From the IMG/VR virus record IMGVR_UViG_3300026457_000028, positions 1 through 43,378 of that record: DNA of 43,378 nt. The stretch is one strand, 5' to 3'. Position 1 is the stretch's first letter. Every line of letters starts with the position of its first letter. Positions 23,686-31,517 of the stretch are shown here, one piece after another. Source of the DNA: a virus. Below the pieces are notes generated by a model. That model saw only the letters and a program-made list of their open reading frames with translations. It was not told the DNA's origin and made no database searches. The translations under genes were made by a program, and so were the position numbers.

Positions 23686-25733
23686 AAATACAATTCAAAA
23701 AAATACTAGTAAGTCCATGGACTGCTTTACTAACTCTAGCACTAGTTGTTGGTGTCAGAGTTGCAGATCCTACATTTGTTGAAAGCGTAAGACTACGTTA
23801 TTTTGACACATTAATTACAAGTAAAGAAGTTACAGTTAACAACATAGTTACTGTAAATATCGACGAAGCCACGTTAGACAAATATGGTCAGTGGCCCTTA
23901 CCAAGAGCAGAATATGCTAAACTTGTGAAGGAACTATACCAAAGAAATGCAGGACTTGTTGTACTTAATGTTCTTATGCCAGAGACAGATCGTACTGGTG
24001 GAGATGGTGCGCTAGGACAAACTCTAAAAGAGTTCCCTGTAGTACTAGGAAGTGCGCCAGCACAGAAAACAAAGAATACACCACGTGTTCCAGGATCGGC
24101 TGTACTAGGTCCAGAACATCTAGATCAAATTATTCAATACCCGGGACTAATCGCCAACGTTCCTCAACTAGAACAAAATGCCGCAGGTGTTGGCATTACA
24201 GGAACACTTCCAGAAGTAGATGGTGTTAATCGCCGCATGCCGTTAATTGTTACTGTAGACGGCAAATTATATCCAGCATTGAGTTTAGAGACACTTAGAG
24301 TCGCCGCAGGAGACTCTACCTTCCAAGTAAAACTTTTTGAAGGCGGCGTTGAGAAAATGCGTATTCCAAAGTTTGGTCCTATTGCTACAGATAGTTTAGG
24401 AAGAATTTGGATCGATTGGAGCCAAGAAGCTCATAGCGTTAGTGCTGTTAAACTTCCAAAAGATTTAGGTGGCGCCGTCGTTATTGTAGGTCCTACTGCC
24501 GCTGGTATTAGTAATCCGTTACCGACAAGCAAAGGTGCTGTATTTCCTCACGAAGTGCAGGCCGCAGTAATTGGTACAATGGTTAACGGCATTGTTATTC
24601 AACGTCCCGACTATGCCGACGGGGTTGAAATTTTAGCATTAGTATCACTTGGCATATTATTAATTTTCTTATCGAGGTGGACTTATGTTGGCATTGGTGC
24701 TACTGTGGTTATTGTTGGTGCCATCGTTCCTGGTACTATCTACGCTTTCAATAATTGGCTCGTCTTGGGAGACGCGACTGCGATCGCGTTTGGCCTTATT
24801 ATCGTTGCTCTTCATTGTTATGGCGTTAAGTTTATAAGCGAGTTTTTACAGAAACAGGCAATTAAGAAACAGTTCGCTGGATACTGTAGTAAGGAAGTAG
24901 TAGAAATGCTACAAAAAGATCCAGACCTAATCAAGCGTGGTGTGCGTAAAGACGTATCCGTTATGTTCAGTGACTTGCGTGGCTTTACACCCATTGGAGA
25001 ACACTACGGTGATGATGTTGCTGGATTAGGCAAGTATATGAACGGTTACATGGATGCTATTAGTCAGCCTATCATGGACAACAAGGGTATGGTCATAAAG
25101 TATGTAGGTGACGCAAGTATGCACATACACGGTGCTCCGATTGAAGATCCTAATCATGCCCGTACTATTGTTGCTGTTGGTTTACAGATGTTAGATGCTG
25201 TTGATGAGTATACTAAACTAATGGAAGCACAAGGCTTACCACCAGCCGCAATGGGTTGGGGTTGTAACTCAGGTATTGGCTTTATTGGTGAGATGGGATC
25301 AACTGACAGACATAGTTACGACATCTTAGGTGACATGGTTTCAACCGCCGCTCGTTTAGAAGCACGTTGTAAGGCCTATGGCGTGTTATGTATCATCGGT
25401 GCTGAAACTTACAACCGTACTAAAGATGACTTCTTCTATCTAATGCTAGATAACTTACAACCTAAAGGCAAAACTGTAGCAGACTTAATCTATACAGCAT
25501 TAAGAACCAAAGGTGAAGATTACAGTAAAGATAAAGTACAGCACGAGTTGATGCATGCCTTGTATAAACAAAAGAAGTTCGACGAAGCAGCCGCTATGTG
25601 TAAAAAACTAAAAGGCAACTTTGGTGGACAAATGGACAAGTACTACAAAATCTGGATTGAACGTTGCGAGTTTATGAAAGAACAGAACCTTCCAGATAAT
25701 TGGAATGGTGAATTCATAGCACATGAAAAATAA
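23682..25733 (+). CDS. CHASE2-domain transmembrane adenylate cyclase (class III)
   Basis: 683 residues. One N-terminal membrane segment (~12-30), a periplasmic CHASE2 sensor domain (~30-300; LRYFDTLIT, NIVTVNIDEATLDKYGQWPLPR), three membrane helices (~305-385) and a cyclase domain (~425-610). Metal-binding D431 (FSDLRGFT) and D477 (KYVGDAS) are present, as are K473 and D547, the ATP-selecting pair. The transition-state Arg (R558) is kept but the usual Asn is Ser554 (GDMVSTAAR). It would make cAMP in response to a periplasmic cue. ATGA overlap with the metallopeptidase. Confidence 0.92.
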   Translation: MKIQFKKILVSPWTALLTLALVVGVRVADPTFVESVRLRYFDTLITSKEVTVNNIVTVNIDEATLDKYGQWPLPRAEYAKLVKELYQRNAGLVVLNVLMPETDRTGGDGALGQTLKEFPVVLGSAPAQKTKNTPRVPGSAVLGPEHLDQIIQYPGLIANVPQLEQNAAGVGITGTLPEVDGVNRRMPLIVTVDGKLYPALSLETLRVAAGDSTFQVKLFEGGVEKMRIPKFGPIATDSLGRIWIDWSQEAHSVSAVKLPKDLGGAVVIVGPTAAGISNPLPTSKGAVFPHEVQAAVIGTMVNGIVIQRPDYADGVEILALVSLGILLIFLSRWTYVGIGATVVIVGAIVPGTIYAFNNWLVLGDATAIAFGLIIVALHCYGVKFISEFLQKQAIKKQFAGYCSKEVVEMLQKDPDLIKRGVRKDVSVMFSDLRGFTPIGEHYGDDVAGLGKYMNGYMDAISQPIMDNKGMVIKYVGDASMHIHGAPIEDPNHARTIVAVGLQMLDAVDEYTKLMEAQGLPPAAMGWGCNSGIGFIGEMGSTDRHSYDILGDMVSTAARLEARCKAYGVLCIIGAETYNRTKDDFFYLMLDNLQPKGKTVADLIYTALRTKGEDYSKDKVQHELMHALYKQKKFDEAAAMCKKLKGNFGGQMDKYYKIWIERCEFMKEQNLPDNWNGEFIAHEK

Positions 25734-25734
25734 T

Positions 25735-25763
25735 TTGACAGAGATTATAGCAGAGTGTACAAT
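25735..25763 (+). promoter_or_regulatory. Sigma70-like promoter inside the start of the S11 peptidase region
   Basis: TTGACA (25735-25740), 17-base spacer, TACAAT (25758-25763). If used, transcripts would begin near ATG 25770 and be almost leaderless, so the match may be fortuitous. Confidence 0.4.
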
Positions 25764-25769
25764 AGACAG

Positions 25770-26504
25770 ATGTGTAGAGTTATATCTATATTGGTATTTT
25801 TTGCCTTTTTACATCATGGGCAAACAAGCGCCGCCACTGCCAAACCTCTGTCTATCACCGCTCAGAGCTGGCTCGTGGCCGATGAATCCGGCAGAATTAT
25901 TCAAAGCGAAAACATAGATCAACAGCGTAGTATTGCCAGCATTACTAAACTAATGACGGCAATGGTTGTGTTAGATGCTAATCAAAACTTAGATGAACAA
26001 ATCGGTAAGTATACCCGAGCCGAAACAATACAACTAGCATTAGTACACAGCGACAACAAAGCGGCTGATCTACTGTGTCAATACTATCCTAATGGTAAGG
26101 ATGCCTGTGTTAGAGCAATGAATACTAAAGCACATCTGTTAGGTATGCACGACACAAAGTATGTCGAACCTACAGGGCTTAGTGTGTTTAATGTAAGCAC
26201 AGCCACTGATTTAATTAAACTAGTTCTAGCGGCAAAGAACTACGCAGAGATTATTGAAGCATCACGCACACCGCAGGTTAAAATTAAGATAAAGAAAAAG
26301 TGGTTTATCTTTAATAATACTAATCCAATTATTGGCAAGCGTCATGAATTTATTGTCAGCAAAACTGGCTACATAAGAGCCAGTGGAGGTTGCATAGTAA
26401 TGATGTTGGATACAGAAATAGGACGCAGAATTGTAGTAGTACTAGGAAGTAAGAATACTAAGACACGTATTCCTGAAGCAGAGTTTATTGCTGTTAATTC
26501 CTAA
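25770..26504 (+). CDS. S11-family D-Ala-D-Ala peptidase (PBP5/PBP7-like), periplasmic
   Basis: 244 residues from ATG 25770 (GTG 25755 is an alternative). The signal peptide runs RVISILVFFAFLHHGQTSA. All active-site motifs are present: SITK (acyl-serine and lysine), SDN in VHSDNKAADLL, and KTG in IVSKTGYIRASGG. Such enzymes trim or cleave peptidoglycan cross-links. It lacks the extra C-terminal domain of PBP5, so it is closer to PBP7. It may open the wall for fibre export or lysis (inference). It ends convergent with the desaturase gene, overlapping 11 bases. Confidence 0.9.
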   Translation: MCRVISILVFFAFLHHGQTSAATAKPLSITAQSWLVADESGRIIQSENIDQQRSIASITKLMTAMVVLDANQNLDEQIGKYTRAETIQLALVHSDNKAADLLCQYYPNGKDACVRAMNTKAHLLGMHDTKYVEPTGLSVFNVSTATDLIKLVLAAKNYAEIIEASRTPQVKIKIKKKWFIFNNTNPIIGKRHEFIVSKTGYIRASGGCIVMMLDTEIGRRIVVVLGSKNTKTRIPEAEFIAVNS

Positions 26505-27198
26505 CCTGTGCAAGGTTAAAGAAGCGTAGTACCTTAATATAGATCCAACCGATATCTAATTCAAACCAACGTTGACGGAAACTAGCATTGGCCCCATCGG
26601 CATGATGATTGTTATGTAGTTCCTCACCACCGATCCAAATAGCCCAAGGCCATAAGTTACGGCTAGTGTCTTTGGTGTCAGTATTACGATATCCCCACCA
26701 ATGTGCCAGTCCATTAATAACACCAGCGGCCCAGAATGGAATCCATATCATTTGAATGCCCCACACAAGAATACCCCAAGGACCAAAGAACAATAAGTCT
26801 ATGACTAACATTAAGAGAATTCCAAGGCGGCTGTGTAGGGTGTAAACATTACGCTCTAGCCAATCATCAGGAGTACCTACTCCTAACTTTTCAACCATTG
26901 CGGTATCTTTACTGGCAGAGTGATATAAACTCCAGCCTTTGAATAGCACAGTTTTAATACCGTAAACTTGTGGACTGTGCGGATCTAAATCTGTATCGCT
27001 GGCTTGATGATGTTTGCGATGTATTGCTACCCATTGCTTGGTAACCATACCTGTTGTAAGCCAAAGCCAAAAACGCATGAAGTGATTTACTGCTGGATGG
27101 AATGTTACTGCTCTGTGTGTTTGTCCTCTATGAAGATAAAGGGTAACACAGGCTATGGTGATTTGAACCATCACCAAGGTGGCTATAATTGTTGACAT
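26494..27198 (-). CDS. Acyl-CoA/fatty-acid desaturase (membrane di-iron, delta-9 type)
   Basis: 234 residues. The three histidine boxes are intact: HRGQTH, HRKHH and HNNHH, which bind the di-iron centre, interspersed with four hydrophobic stretches. The NGLAHWWGYRNTDT segment is typical of stearoyl-CoA-type desaturases. It introduces a double bond into acyl chains, raising membrane fluidity. It needs a ferredoxin or similar donor. Short compared with many family members (~280-300) but complete in motifs. It is the last gene of the minus-strand island. Confidence 0.93.
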   Translation of the reverse strand: MSTIIATLVMVQITIACVTLYLHRGQTHRAVTFHPAVNHFMRFWLWLTTGMVTKQWVAIHRKHHQASDTDLDPHSPQVYGIKTVLFKGWSLYHSASKDTAMVEKLGVGTPDDWLERNVYTLHSRLGILLMLVIDLLFFGPWGILVWGIQMIWIPFWAAGVINGLAHWWGYRNTDTKDTSRNLWPWAIWIGGEELHNNHHADGANASFRQRWFELDIGWIYIKVLRFFNLAQVRN

Positions 27199-27200
27199 TA

Positions 27201-27578
27201 TTAACTCTCGCCAGCGGCCGCAGTCTTTTTATCGTCCGGGTCAACTTTCTTTGCGCCAATCTTGTCTGCTTCTTCCATTGCTTCGTGGAACTTCTTGTTA
27301 GCCTGTGCTTCTACAAGTGCAGTTTCCATAACACGATCCGATTCAATCATCTTACCACGTAGGTGTAAGACTGTATTAACTTTTTGGTTAAGACGAATCA
27401 AGTCATTGTCTAGCATACGGATACGGTCGATAAGAGCAATCAACACAGTATTAGCATCGCTGATAACTGGCTTAACTTCTTTTGTGGCCCATTCCCAAAC
27501 GTATTTGATAATGAAACCCATACCAACCGCCATAACGATTGGAAACCCATACTTATTGACTAACTCTACGACATCCAT
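27201..27578 (-). CDS. Membrane-anchored coiled-coil protein (paralogue of 28058-28339)
   Basis: 125 residues from ATG 27578, chosen because MDVVELVNKYGFPIVMAVGM aligns with the start of the paralogue; the longer frame to 27635 overlaps another gene. One membrane segment (~12-30), then a heptad-rich helix (IDRIRMLDNDLIRLNQKVNT) and a charged tail. This N-terminal TM plus coiled-coil type is frequent in T4-like environmental phages and sometimes called holin-like, without proof. Its start shares the A of the preceding TAA stop. Confidence 0.75.
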   Translation of the reverse strand: MDVVELVNKYGFPIVMAVGMGFIIKYVWEWATKEVKPVISDANTVLIALIDRIRMLDNDLIRLNQKVNTVLHLRGKMIESDRVMETALVEAQANKKFHEAMEEADKIGAKKVDPDDKKTAAAGES

Positions 27579-27736
27579 TATATAATCATCCCTATTATTA
27601 AACCAACAACTAATCCAGTAATGCCAGCCTTCCACATATCGCTGTCATACCAAATTGCTCTTGGCTGATCCATCCAATCTTTGATGTGTTGGGGTTGTGC
27701 ATCATACCACAACTGCCATTTATTCTTCTTGAACAT
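27578..27736 (-). CDS. Small single-TM protein, 52 residues
   Basis: Starts MFKKNKWQLWYDAQPQHIKD and is Trp-rich (WQLW, DWMDQPRAIWYDSDMW), then a C-terminal membrane helix (AGITGLVVGLIIGMII). Stop and next start overlap as TAATG on the minus strand, and its own start overlaps the previous gene's end (27720). Codon structure and coupling on both sides support a real gene. Function unknown. Confidence 0.65.
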   Translation of the reverse strand: MFKKNKWQLWYDAQPQHIKDWMDQPRAIWYDSDMWKAGITGLVVGLIIGMII

Positions 27737-27917
27737 TTACTGGGTATCCTTTTACAAATTGCTCTACTGGGTGCATTTTAACCAGCATTGCCTTACCATT
27801 AACGTTGGTAATTCTAAAGCAATCGCCGTGCTTCCAACCTAACTTATCAATATCAAGTTCTTCATCGAATATGATACCGCTAGGATTTAAATCCCAACTG
27901 TAATCAACATACAGCAT
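27720..27917 (-). CDS. Small protein of unknown function, 65 residues
   Basis: Starts MLYVDYSWDLNPSG; a compact, probably beta-rich sequence (GDCFRITNVNGKAMLVKMHP) with no membrane segment. Its ends overlap both neighbours on the minus strand (14 and 17 bases), so it is part of the translationally coupled island. I know related small proteins from T4-like phages but no function. Confidence 0.65.
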   Translation of the reverse strand: MLYVDYSWDLNPSGIIFDEELDIDKLGWKHGDCFRITNVNGKAMLVKMHPVEQFVKGYPVNVQEE

Positions 27918-28086
27918 TTTCGACTCTTTCCTTAATCAATACATTGACTCTATTAGCACAGTTTCTAATATCGTCACTAAGGTTACCTCGGCCAACTTCT
28001 TGTTCAATTAGTCTGGCTATGTCATGCAACGTTATAATTGCATCTTGTAATTTTGTATTAGTCTCGTCTAGCATCGTTCTTACCAT
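27904..28086 (-). CDS. Small helical protein, about 60 residues
   Basis: From ATG 28086 (TTG 28098 is an alternative): MVRTMLDETNTKLQDAIITL, a helical sequence (HDIARLIEQEV) with hydrophobic heptads, ending KERVENAVC. An AGAG site is 4 bases before ATG 28086. Overlaps both neighbours. May interact with the coiled-coil membrane proteins of the same island. Function unknown. Confidence 0.6.
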   Translation of the reverse strand: MVRTMLDETNTKLQDAIITLHDIARLIEQEVGRGNLSDDIRNCANRVNVLIKERVENAVC

Positions 28087-28339
28087 CTGCTCTAGCAATA
28101 CGATCTACGTCAGGGCGTAAACCTAATGCGTTGGACACAATAGTATCAATACGTACAACATCGTGGTTCATTGTTTTTACACGATTGTCTAACGCAGTAA
28201 TAATACCGGCCATACCTTTGATACTTCCCAAAACACCTTGTAGTAGTAATTTGATTGTTAGGTAAACAAAGTATCCACCTGCCAATGCCGCCGCTACCGG
28301 CATACCCAAATCACCAATTATTTTGAATATATCACCCAT
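28058..28339 (-). CDS. Membrane-anchored coiled-coil protein
   Basis: 93 residues: an N-terminal amphipathic start (MGDIFKIIGDLGMPVAAALA), one membrane segment (~12-34) and a helix with LDNRVKTMNHDVVRIDTIVS, then a charged end. It is paralogous in layout to the 125-residue protein at the other end of the island, suggesting an old duplication. A CATAAATA late-promoter-like box (28364-28371, minus) and GGAGCG binding site precede it. Confidence 0.78.
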   Translation of the reverse strand: MGDIFKIIGDLGMPVAAALAGGYFVYLTIKLLLQGVLGSIKGMAGIITALDNRVKTMNHDVVRIDTIVSNALGLRPDVDRIARADGKNDARRD

Positions 28340-28363
28340 TTTACGCTCCGCTCTTTATACGTG

Positions 28364-28371
28364 TATTTATG
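28364..28371 (-). promoter_or_regulatory. Late-promoter-like CATAAATA for the minus-strand island
   Basis: Fits NATAAATA, 25 bases before the first gene of the minus-strand group, while a sigma70 promoter for the plus strand starts at 28392. The intergenic region is therefore divergent. Confidence 0.5.
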
Positions 28372-28391
28372 TTAACTGAGTAGATAAGTAT

Positions 28392-28419
28392 TTGACAGGT
28401 TAAATAAATGTGTTATAAT
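28392..28419 (+). promoter_or_regulatory. Sigma70 promoter for the clpP-like operon
   Basis: TTGACA (28392-28397), 16-base spacer, TATAAT (28414-28419), followed by AAGGA and the ATG at 28446. Confidence 0.82.
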
Positions 28420-28445
28420 AGTAGCACTTAATAAAGTAAGGAATC

Positions 28446-28733
28446 ATGTCACAAGCACACGTTCAGAAGTTCGAAGCATCTATGTTTGAGTATTGCTCGG
28501 ACCATGCCGAAAGGGCATACAAGTTATTTGAAGATGGAGAAGTAGATGTTGGATTGGAAAGATTAGGCCATTTAGCAGATATACTCCAAATGTTAAAAAG
28601 TTCTAAAAGTTCAAACGGAACTATTAACATTAATACATTTGCACAAGAAGTAAAAGCATTAGATGAAATAGATAAAGATGCCGTATACACACACTTCCAA
28701 GAGAACGGCTTTGGACAATATATACCGGAGTGA
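28446..28733 (+). CDS. Small acidic protein of unknown function
   Basis: 95 residues, acidic and mostly helical (FEASMFEYCSDHAERAYKLF, then EVDVGLERLGHLADILQMLK). No signal or membrane segment. First gene behind its own sigma70 promoter, and its stop overlaps the ClpP-like gene by 4 bases, so the two are made together. I do not recognise the family. Confidence 0.72.
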   Translation: MSQAHVQKFEASMFEYCSDHAERAYKLFEDGEVDVGLERLGHLADILQMLKSSKSSNGTININTFAQEVKALDEIDKDAVYTHFQENGFGQYIPE

Positions 28734-29293
28734 AAATGAAAAAAATTGATGAGTTCAATGCGGAAGATAGAATTGATCTTAGATTACTGGAAAATTCTAC
28801 TTTTTATTTGAATGGAGAGATAGATGAAGATACAGTAGGCGAAGCCATCAAATGGATTCTCTATGAAAATTTACAAGGCGAAGGTAGAACTTTGACCTTG
28901 TATATTAACAGCACGGGCGGAGATTTGTATCAGGCTCTAGCGTTAATTGATGTAATGCGTAGCAGTCCACATATTGTAAGAACTATTGGAATTGGTGCTG
29001 TCATGAGTGCGGCATTTTTAATTTTTGCCTGCGGTGATAAAAAGCATCGTTATGCGGCTAGTAATACTAGTTTTATGTGTCACCAATTTACATCCGGAAT
29101 GGATGCTAAGTATCACGACCTAAAAGCAGAAATGAAAGAAACCGAATTGTTAAATGAAAAGATGATAACAATTCTAACCGAAACAACAGGCTTGGTTAAA
29201 AGTAGAGTTAAAGCAAAACTACTACCAGCCAGCGATGTTTACCTAACTGCACAAGAAGTGGTTGACTTTGGGGTAGCGGATCATATAGTATAG
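28730..29293 (+). CDS. ClpP-like serine protease
   Basis: 187 residues. The ClpP fold is evident: LTLYINSTGGDLYQALALID, the nucleophile Ser in GAVMSAAFLIFACG, the catalytic His in FMCHQF and an Asp in ASDVYLTAQEVVDFGVADHI. No propeptide. ClpP forms heptameric chambers fed by ClpX/ClpA; with the phage ClpS and tmRNA tag this could alter host degradation routes. It could also act as a prohead-like or stand-alone protease. Ends TAG followed at once by TGA. Confidence 0.9.
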   Translation: MKMKKIDEFNAEDRIDLRLLENSTFYLNGEIDEDTVGEAIKWILYENLQGEGRTLTLYINSTGGDLYQALALIDVMRSSPHIVRTIGIGAVMSAAFLIFACGDKKHRYAASNTSFMCHQFTSGMDAKYHDLKAEMKETELLNEKMITILTETTGLVKSRVKAKLLPASDVYLTAQEVVDFGVADHIV

Positions 29294-29295
29294 TG

Positions 29296-29430
29296 ATGTA
29301 TAAGGTAAGATACTACATGACTGCTGGAACACTTTCATCGAGAACGTTTGCTACACTAAGTGAGGCAATAGAGTTTTCGGTGTACAAGGTCGGCTTCATG
29401 CAACTCTACGGAATAGATAAGATAGATTAA
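29296..29430 (+). CDS. Short unknown protein, 44 residues
   Basis: MYKVRYYMTAGTLSSRTFAT and a helix (LSEAIEFSVYKVGFMQLYG). It fills the space between the ClpP-like gene and the next gene, ending one base before the next ATG. This compactness and its strand-helix-strand layout support a real gene. Function unknown; binding site is weak. Confidence 0.5.
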   Translation: MYKVRYYMTAGTLSSRTFATLSEAIEFSVYKVGFMQLYGIDKID

Positions 29431-29431
29431 A

Positions 29432-30268
29432 ATGCGTAATCATTATTGGACTTGTTCAAAATTTGCAGATTGGCTTCGTGGTACTACTAAACTAAAGTGT
29501 GGGACTAGCGAAGAGTGGGACGAGTGGGAATCTCGTGCTAAAGCCGCGTATCCTATCCGTTGGTGGTTAGCAGAAGAAGGATTGGATCATTTACAAACAG
29601 TTGTATTTTTTATTCCGGATAAACTACATGCTCTCAAATATTACATTAACAACCGTTGGGTTACTAAAACTCATGCCCTTACCGCTCATCCTCGTGATAT
29701 CAAGCCCGGTGATTGGCACGATGTTGGTAATCGTTTTTTACCTTGTCTCTTTAATGAACTTCAAGATTTTGTCGAGGTTGAACTAGCCTGGTGGCACATA
29801 GCATGGAGTGACAAGAGTGAAAGAGAAAAATACAAAGCACCGTTTTGGGCTACTGGTTGGTTCAGATGGCGCACTTGGCGTTGTCCTCAAGCCGGACTTG
29901 ACAACCTTGAATGGCAACGTAATCTACGTTGGAAAGAAGACGAAGTTGGACCAGACAGTAAGAACCTTGGCGAACTTACTCCGCAGGCAGTCAAAGCGCA
30001 GGAAATCTTAGACTTGTACACATGGTGGACACAGGTATATCGTAATCGTCCAGAGCCGATGGAAGCAAGTGGCTGGACTGCTTACTGTGAAGCCGCACGT
30101 TTAGCCAACGGTGGCAAATTAAGTTTCAGTAATGACAAGACTCCTGAACTTAGAAAGATGAGCGATAAAGCACACAAGTTACTTCGTAAAATCGAAGCAG
30201 ACTATGAAAAAGAAGATGAGGCTATGATGATTCGCCTAATCAAAGTGAGGCACGGATTATGGACATAA
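29432..30268 (+). CDS. Conserved phage protein, Trp-rich, unknown function
   Basis: 278 residues, with 20 or so tryptophans in motifs such as FADWLRG, WDEWESRAKAAYPIRWWLAE and FWATGWFRWRTWRC. A helical C-terminus (KAHKLLRKIEADYEKEDEAM) follows. I recall homologues in cyanophages and other T4-like phages without assigned function. No signal peptide. Its end overlaps a zinc-ribbon mini-gene by 10 bases. Confidence 0.75.
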   Translation: MRNHYWTCSKFADWLRGTTKLKCGTSEEWDEWESRAKAAYPIRWWLAEEGLDHLQTVVFFIPDKLHALKYYINNRWVTKTHALTAHPRDIKPGDWHDVGNRFLPCLFNELQDFVEVELAWWHIAWSDKSEREKYKAPFWATGWFRWRTWRCPQAGLDNLEWQRNLRWKEDEVGPDSKNLGELTPQAVKAQEILDLYTWWTQVYRNRPEPMEASGWTAYCEAARLANGGKLSFSNDKTPELRKMSDKAHKLLRKIEADYEKEDEAMMIRLIKVRHGLWT

Positions 30269-30426
30269 GTTATAAGTGTCCTGTCTGTGAAAGTGAGAAA
30301 CAATATAGCAACAAGTACGATGCGTATTTTTGCGAGTTGTGTAATAAGTGGCTAGAAGAACCGTGCAAGGATCCAGAGTGTCAATTCTGTACTACACGGC
30401 CAGAAAAGCCCAGCCAAGTTGGCTAA
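30259..30426 (+). CDS. Zinc-ribbon mini-protein, 55 residues
   Basis: MDISYKCPVCESEKQY, then YFCELCNKW and CKDPECQFC: two CxxC knuckles and a further CxxxxCxxC. This is a treble-clef or zinc-ribbon pattern binding one or two zinc ions. It starts inside the end of the upstream gene in another frame. Small phage zinc proteins often bind RNA polymerase or nucleic acid, but nothing here proves that. Confidence 0.7.
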   Translation: MDISYKCPVCESEKQYSNKYDAYFCELCNKWLEEPCKDPECQFCTTRPEKPSQVG

Positions 30427-30458
30427 AAGTAATAAACATAATAACAAGGAGAAACATT

Positions 30459-30659
30459 ATGGCAACAAACAGATTTCAAGATTTTTCAAAACTAATCGAA
30501 GCCGCAGAAGGTGACTTTGAAAAGTTCTATGACAAGGGTGTTAATGCCGCAGGTACTCGTGTTCGCAAGCACTTACAAGAGTTAGCCAAACTATGTAAAG
30601 AAGTTCGTAACGATGTAACCGCAGTAAAGAACGAACGTAAAGAATCCGCAGGTAAGTAA
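30459..30659 (+). CDS. Histone H1-like (Hc1-type) DNA-binding protein candidate
   Basis: 66 residues from ATG 30459, which has AAGGAG before it; the longer frame to 30348 lacks a site and overlaps the zinc-ribbon gene. The sequence AAEGDFEKFYDKGVNAAGTR, then VRKHLQELAKLCKEVRNDV, matches the helical repeat of small Hc1/histone H1-like phage proteins as I remember them. Would bind DNA or a coiled-coil partner. Its stop and the next start overlap as TAATG. Confidence 0.6.
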   Translation: MATNRFQDFSKLIEAAEGDFEKFYDKGVNAAGTRVRKHLQELAKLCKEVRNDVTAVKNERKESAGK

Positions 30660-31042
30660 TGGATAAAAAAGAAATCAAACGCGATGTAGCAACATTCGCT
30701 CATATGCTCAAGGAGTTAATGAACGATCCTACACCAGATGTACTAGTAACATTGGATCGCGACATTCAGCATTTCATCTATGGCAGAACCGCAGTATTAG
30801 TAAAACATAATGAAGGCAAGCCAATTGGTACAGTAGCAGATATTGCCGCAGTAGTTGGGGCGGCCTTTGCTGATGTACTAAAAGAATTTACTAGAGGTCG
30901 TGTTAGTGATGCAGAATTAGATACAATAGTCCAAACTGCAAGAGCCAACTTACTCAGTGGATTTGAAGCAAGAGCTCCTAAGCCTGAAGTAAATACAGAA
31001 GCACCGGCAGAAGAGCCAGCAAAAGAGGAAGTAGCACAATGA
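30659..31042 (+). CDS. Phage protein of unknown function
   Basis: 127 residues, helical, with an acidic Ala/Pro/Glu-rich end (EAPAEEPAKEEVAQ). The body carries DIQHFIYGRTAVLVKHNEGK and a hydrophobic VADIAAVVGAAFADVLKEF helix that is not clearly transmembrane. TAATG overlap with the histone-like gene and ATGA overlap with the next gene. No known family recognised. Confidence 0.7.
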   Translation: MDKKEIKRDVATFAHMLKELMNDPTPDVLVTLDRDIQHFIYGRTAVLVKHNEGKPIGTVADIAAVVGAAFADVLKEFTRGRVSDAELDTIVQTARANLLSGFEARAPKPEVNTEAPAEEPAKEEVAQ

Positions 31043-31248
31043 TTCCAGCATACAGTGAAGAAGTAAAGATTCATGTACATGAAAAAGATCCAAATCTTCT
31101 TCCGCTGGAGCAACAGGTTCGACAACTTCAAGAGCAGGTTCGACTGTTACAGGAAAGCGTTGAGTATATAAATCGAGAACGCAGTCGTTTAAAAAGCGAA
31201 CTTGATATAATTAGAAATGCAATGAATAGGAGTAGCAATGGATCGTGA
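31039..31248 (+). CDS. Coiled-coil protein, 69 residues
   Basis: After a beta-like start (MIPAYSEEVKIHVHEKD) the rest is a regular coiled coil (LEQQVRQLQEQVRLLQESVE). Overlaps both neighbours. Probably an oligomeric scaffold or partner for another phage protein; no function known. Confidence 0.7.
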   Translation: MIPAYSEEVKIHVHEKDPNLLPLEQQVRQLQEQVRLLQESVEYINRERSRLKSELDIIRNAMNRSSNGS

Positions 31249-31423
31249 AAAAATTCAACACCACATTAAGCATTTACAAAAGAAGCACGACGAATTGGAT
31301 CGTTTAATTCAAGAAGAGTTTAATAGATACCAAGACGACAAAGCAGTAAGTAATCTTAAAAAAGAAAAATTACATCTTAAAGATGAAATTGAAAAATTTA
31401 AGAAGGACTTAGATTTATTATGA
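31238..31423 (+). CDS. YdcH/DUF465-like helical hairpin protein
   Basis: 61 residues, two helices joined by a turn: MDREKIQHHIKHLQKKHDEL, then DDKAVSNLKKEKLHLKDEIE. The LKKEKLxLKDEI segment is the hallmark of the YdcH (DUF465) family, small helical proteins of unknown function in proteobacteria and phages. Overlaps its neighbours on both sides. Confidence 0.78.
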   Translation: MDREKIQHHIKHLQKKHDELDRLIQEEFNRYQDDKAVSNLKKEKLHLKDEIEKFKKDLDLL

Positions 31424-31515
31424 CGTTGCTGTTCTGGTTAATTATCGCCGCAGTGGTCGGTTGGGTCATTTGGTGGATCATGGACTGGCACGATAAATTT
31501 CCAGATGGCGAATAA
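31420..31515 (+). CDS. Tiny single-TM protein, 31 residues
   Basis: MTLLFWLIIAAVVGWVIWWI, then a short charged tail (MDWHDKFPDGE). It starts in an ATGA overlap with the YdcH-like gene and ends 2 bases before the next ATG, which supports translation. It could anchor a partner at the membrane. Function unknown. Confidence 0.55.
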   Translation: MTLLFWLIIAAVVGWVIWWIMDWHDKFPDGE

Positions 31516-31517
31516 CA

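Noticed and set aside
27579-27635. Longer start for the 27201-27578 minus-strand gene
   Set aside because: The extension overlaps the coupled 52-residue gene, and the paralogue at 28339 aligns from the internal ATG.
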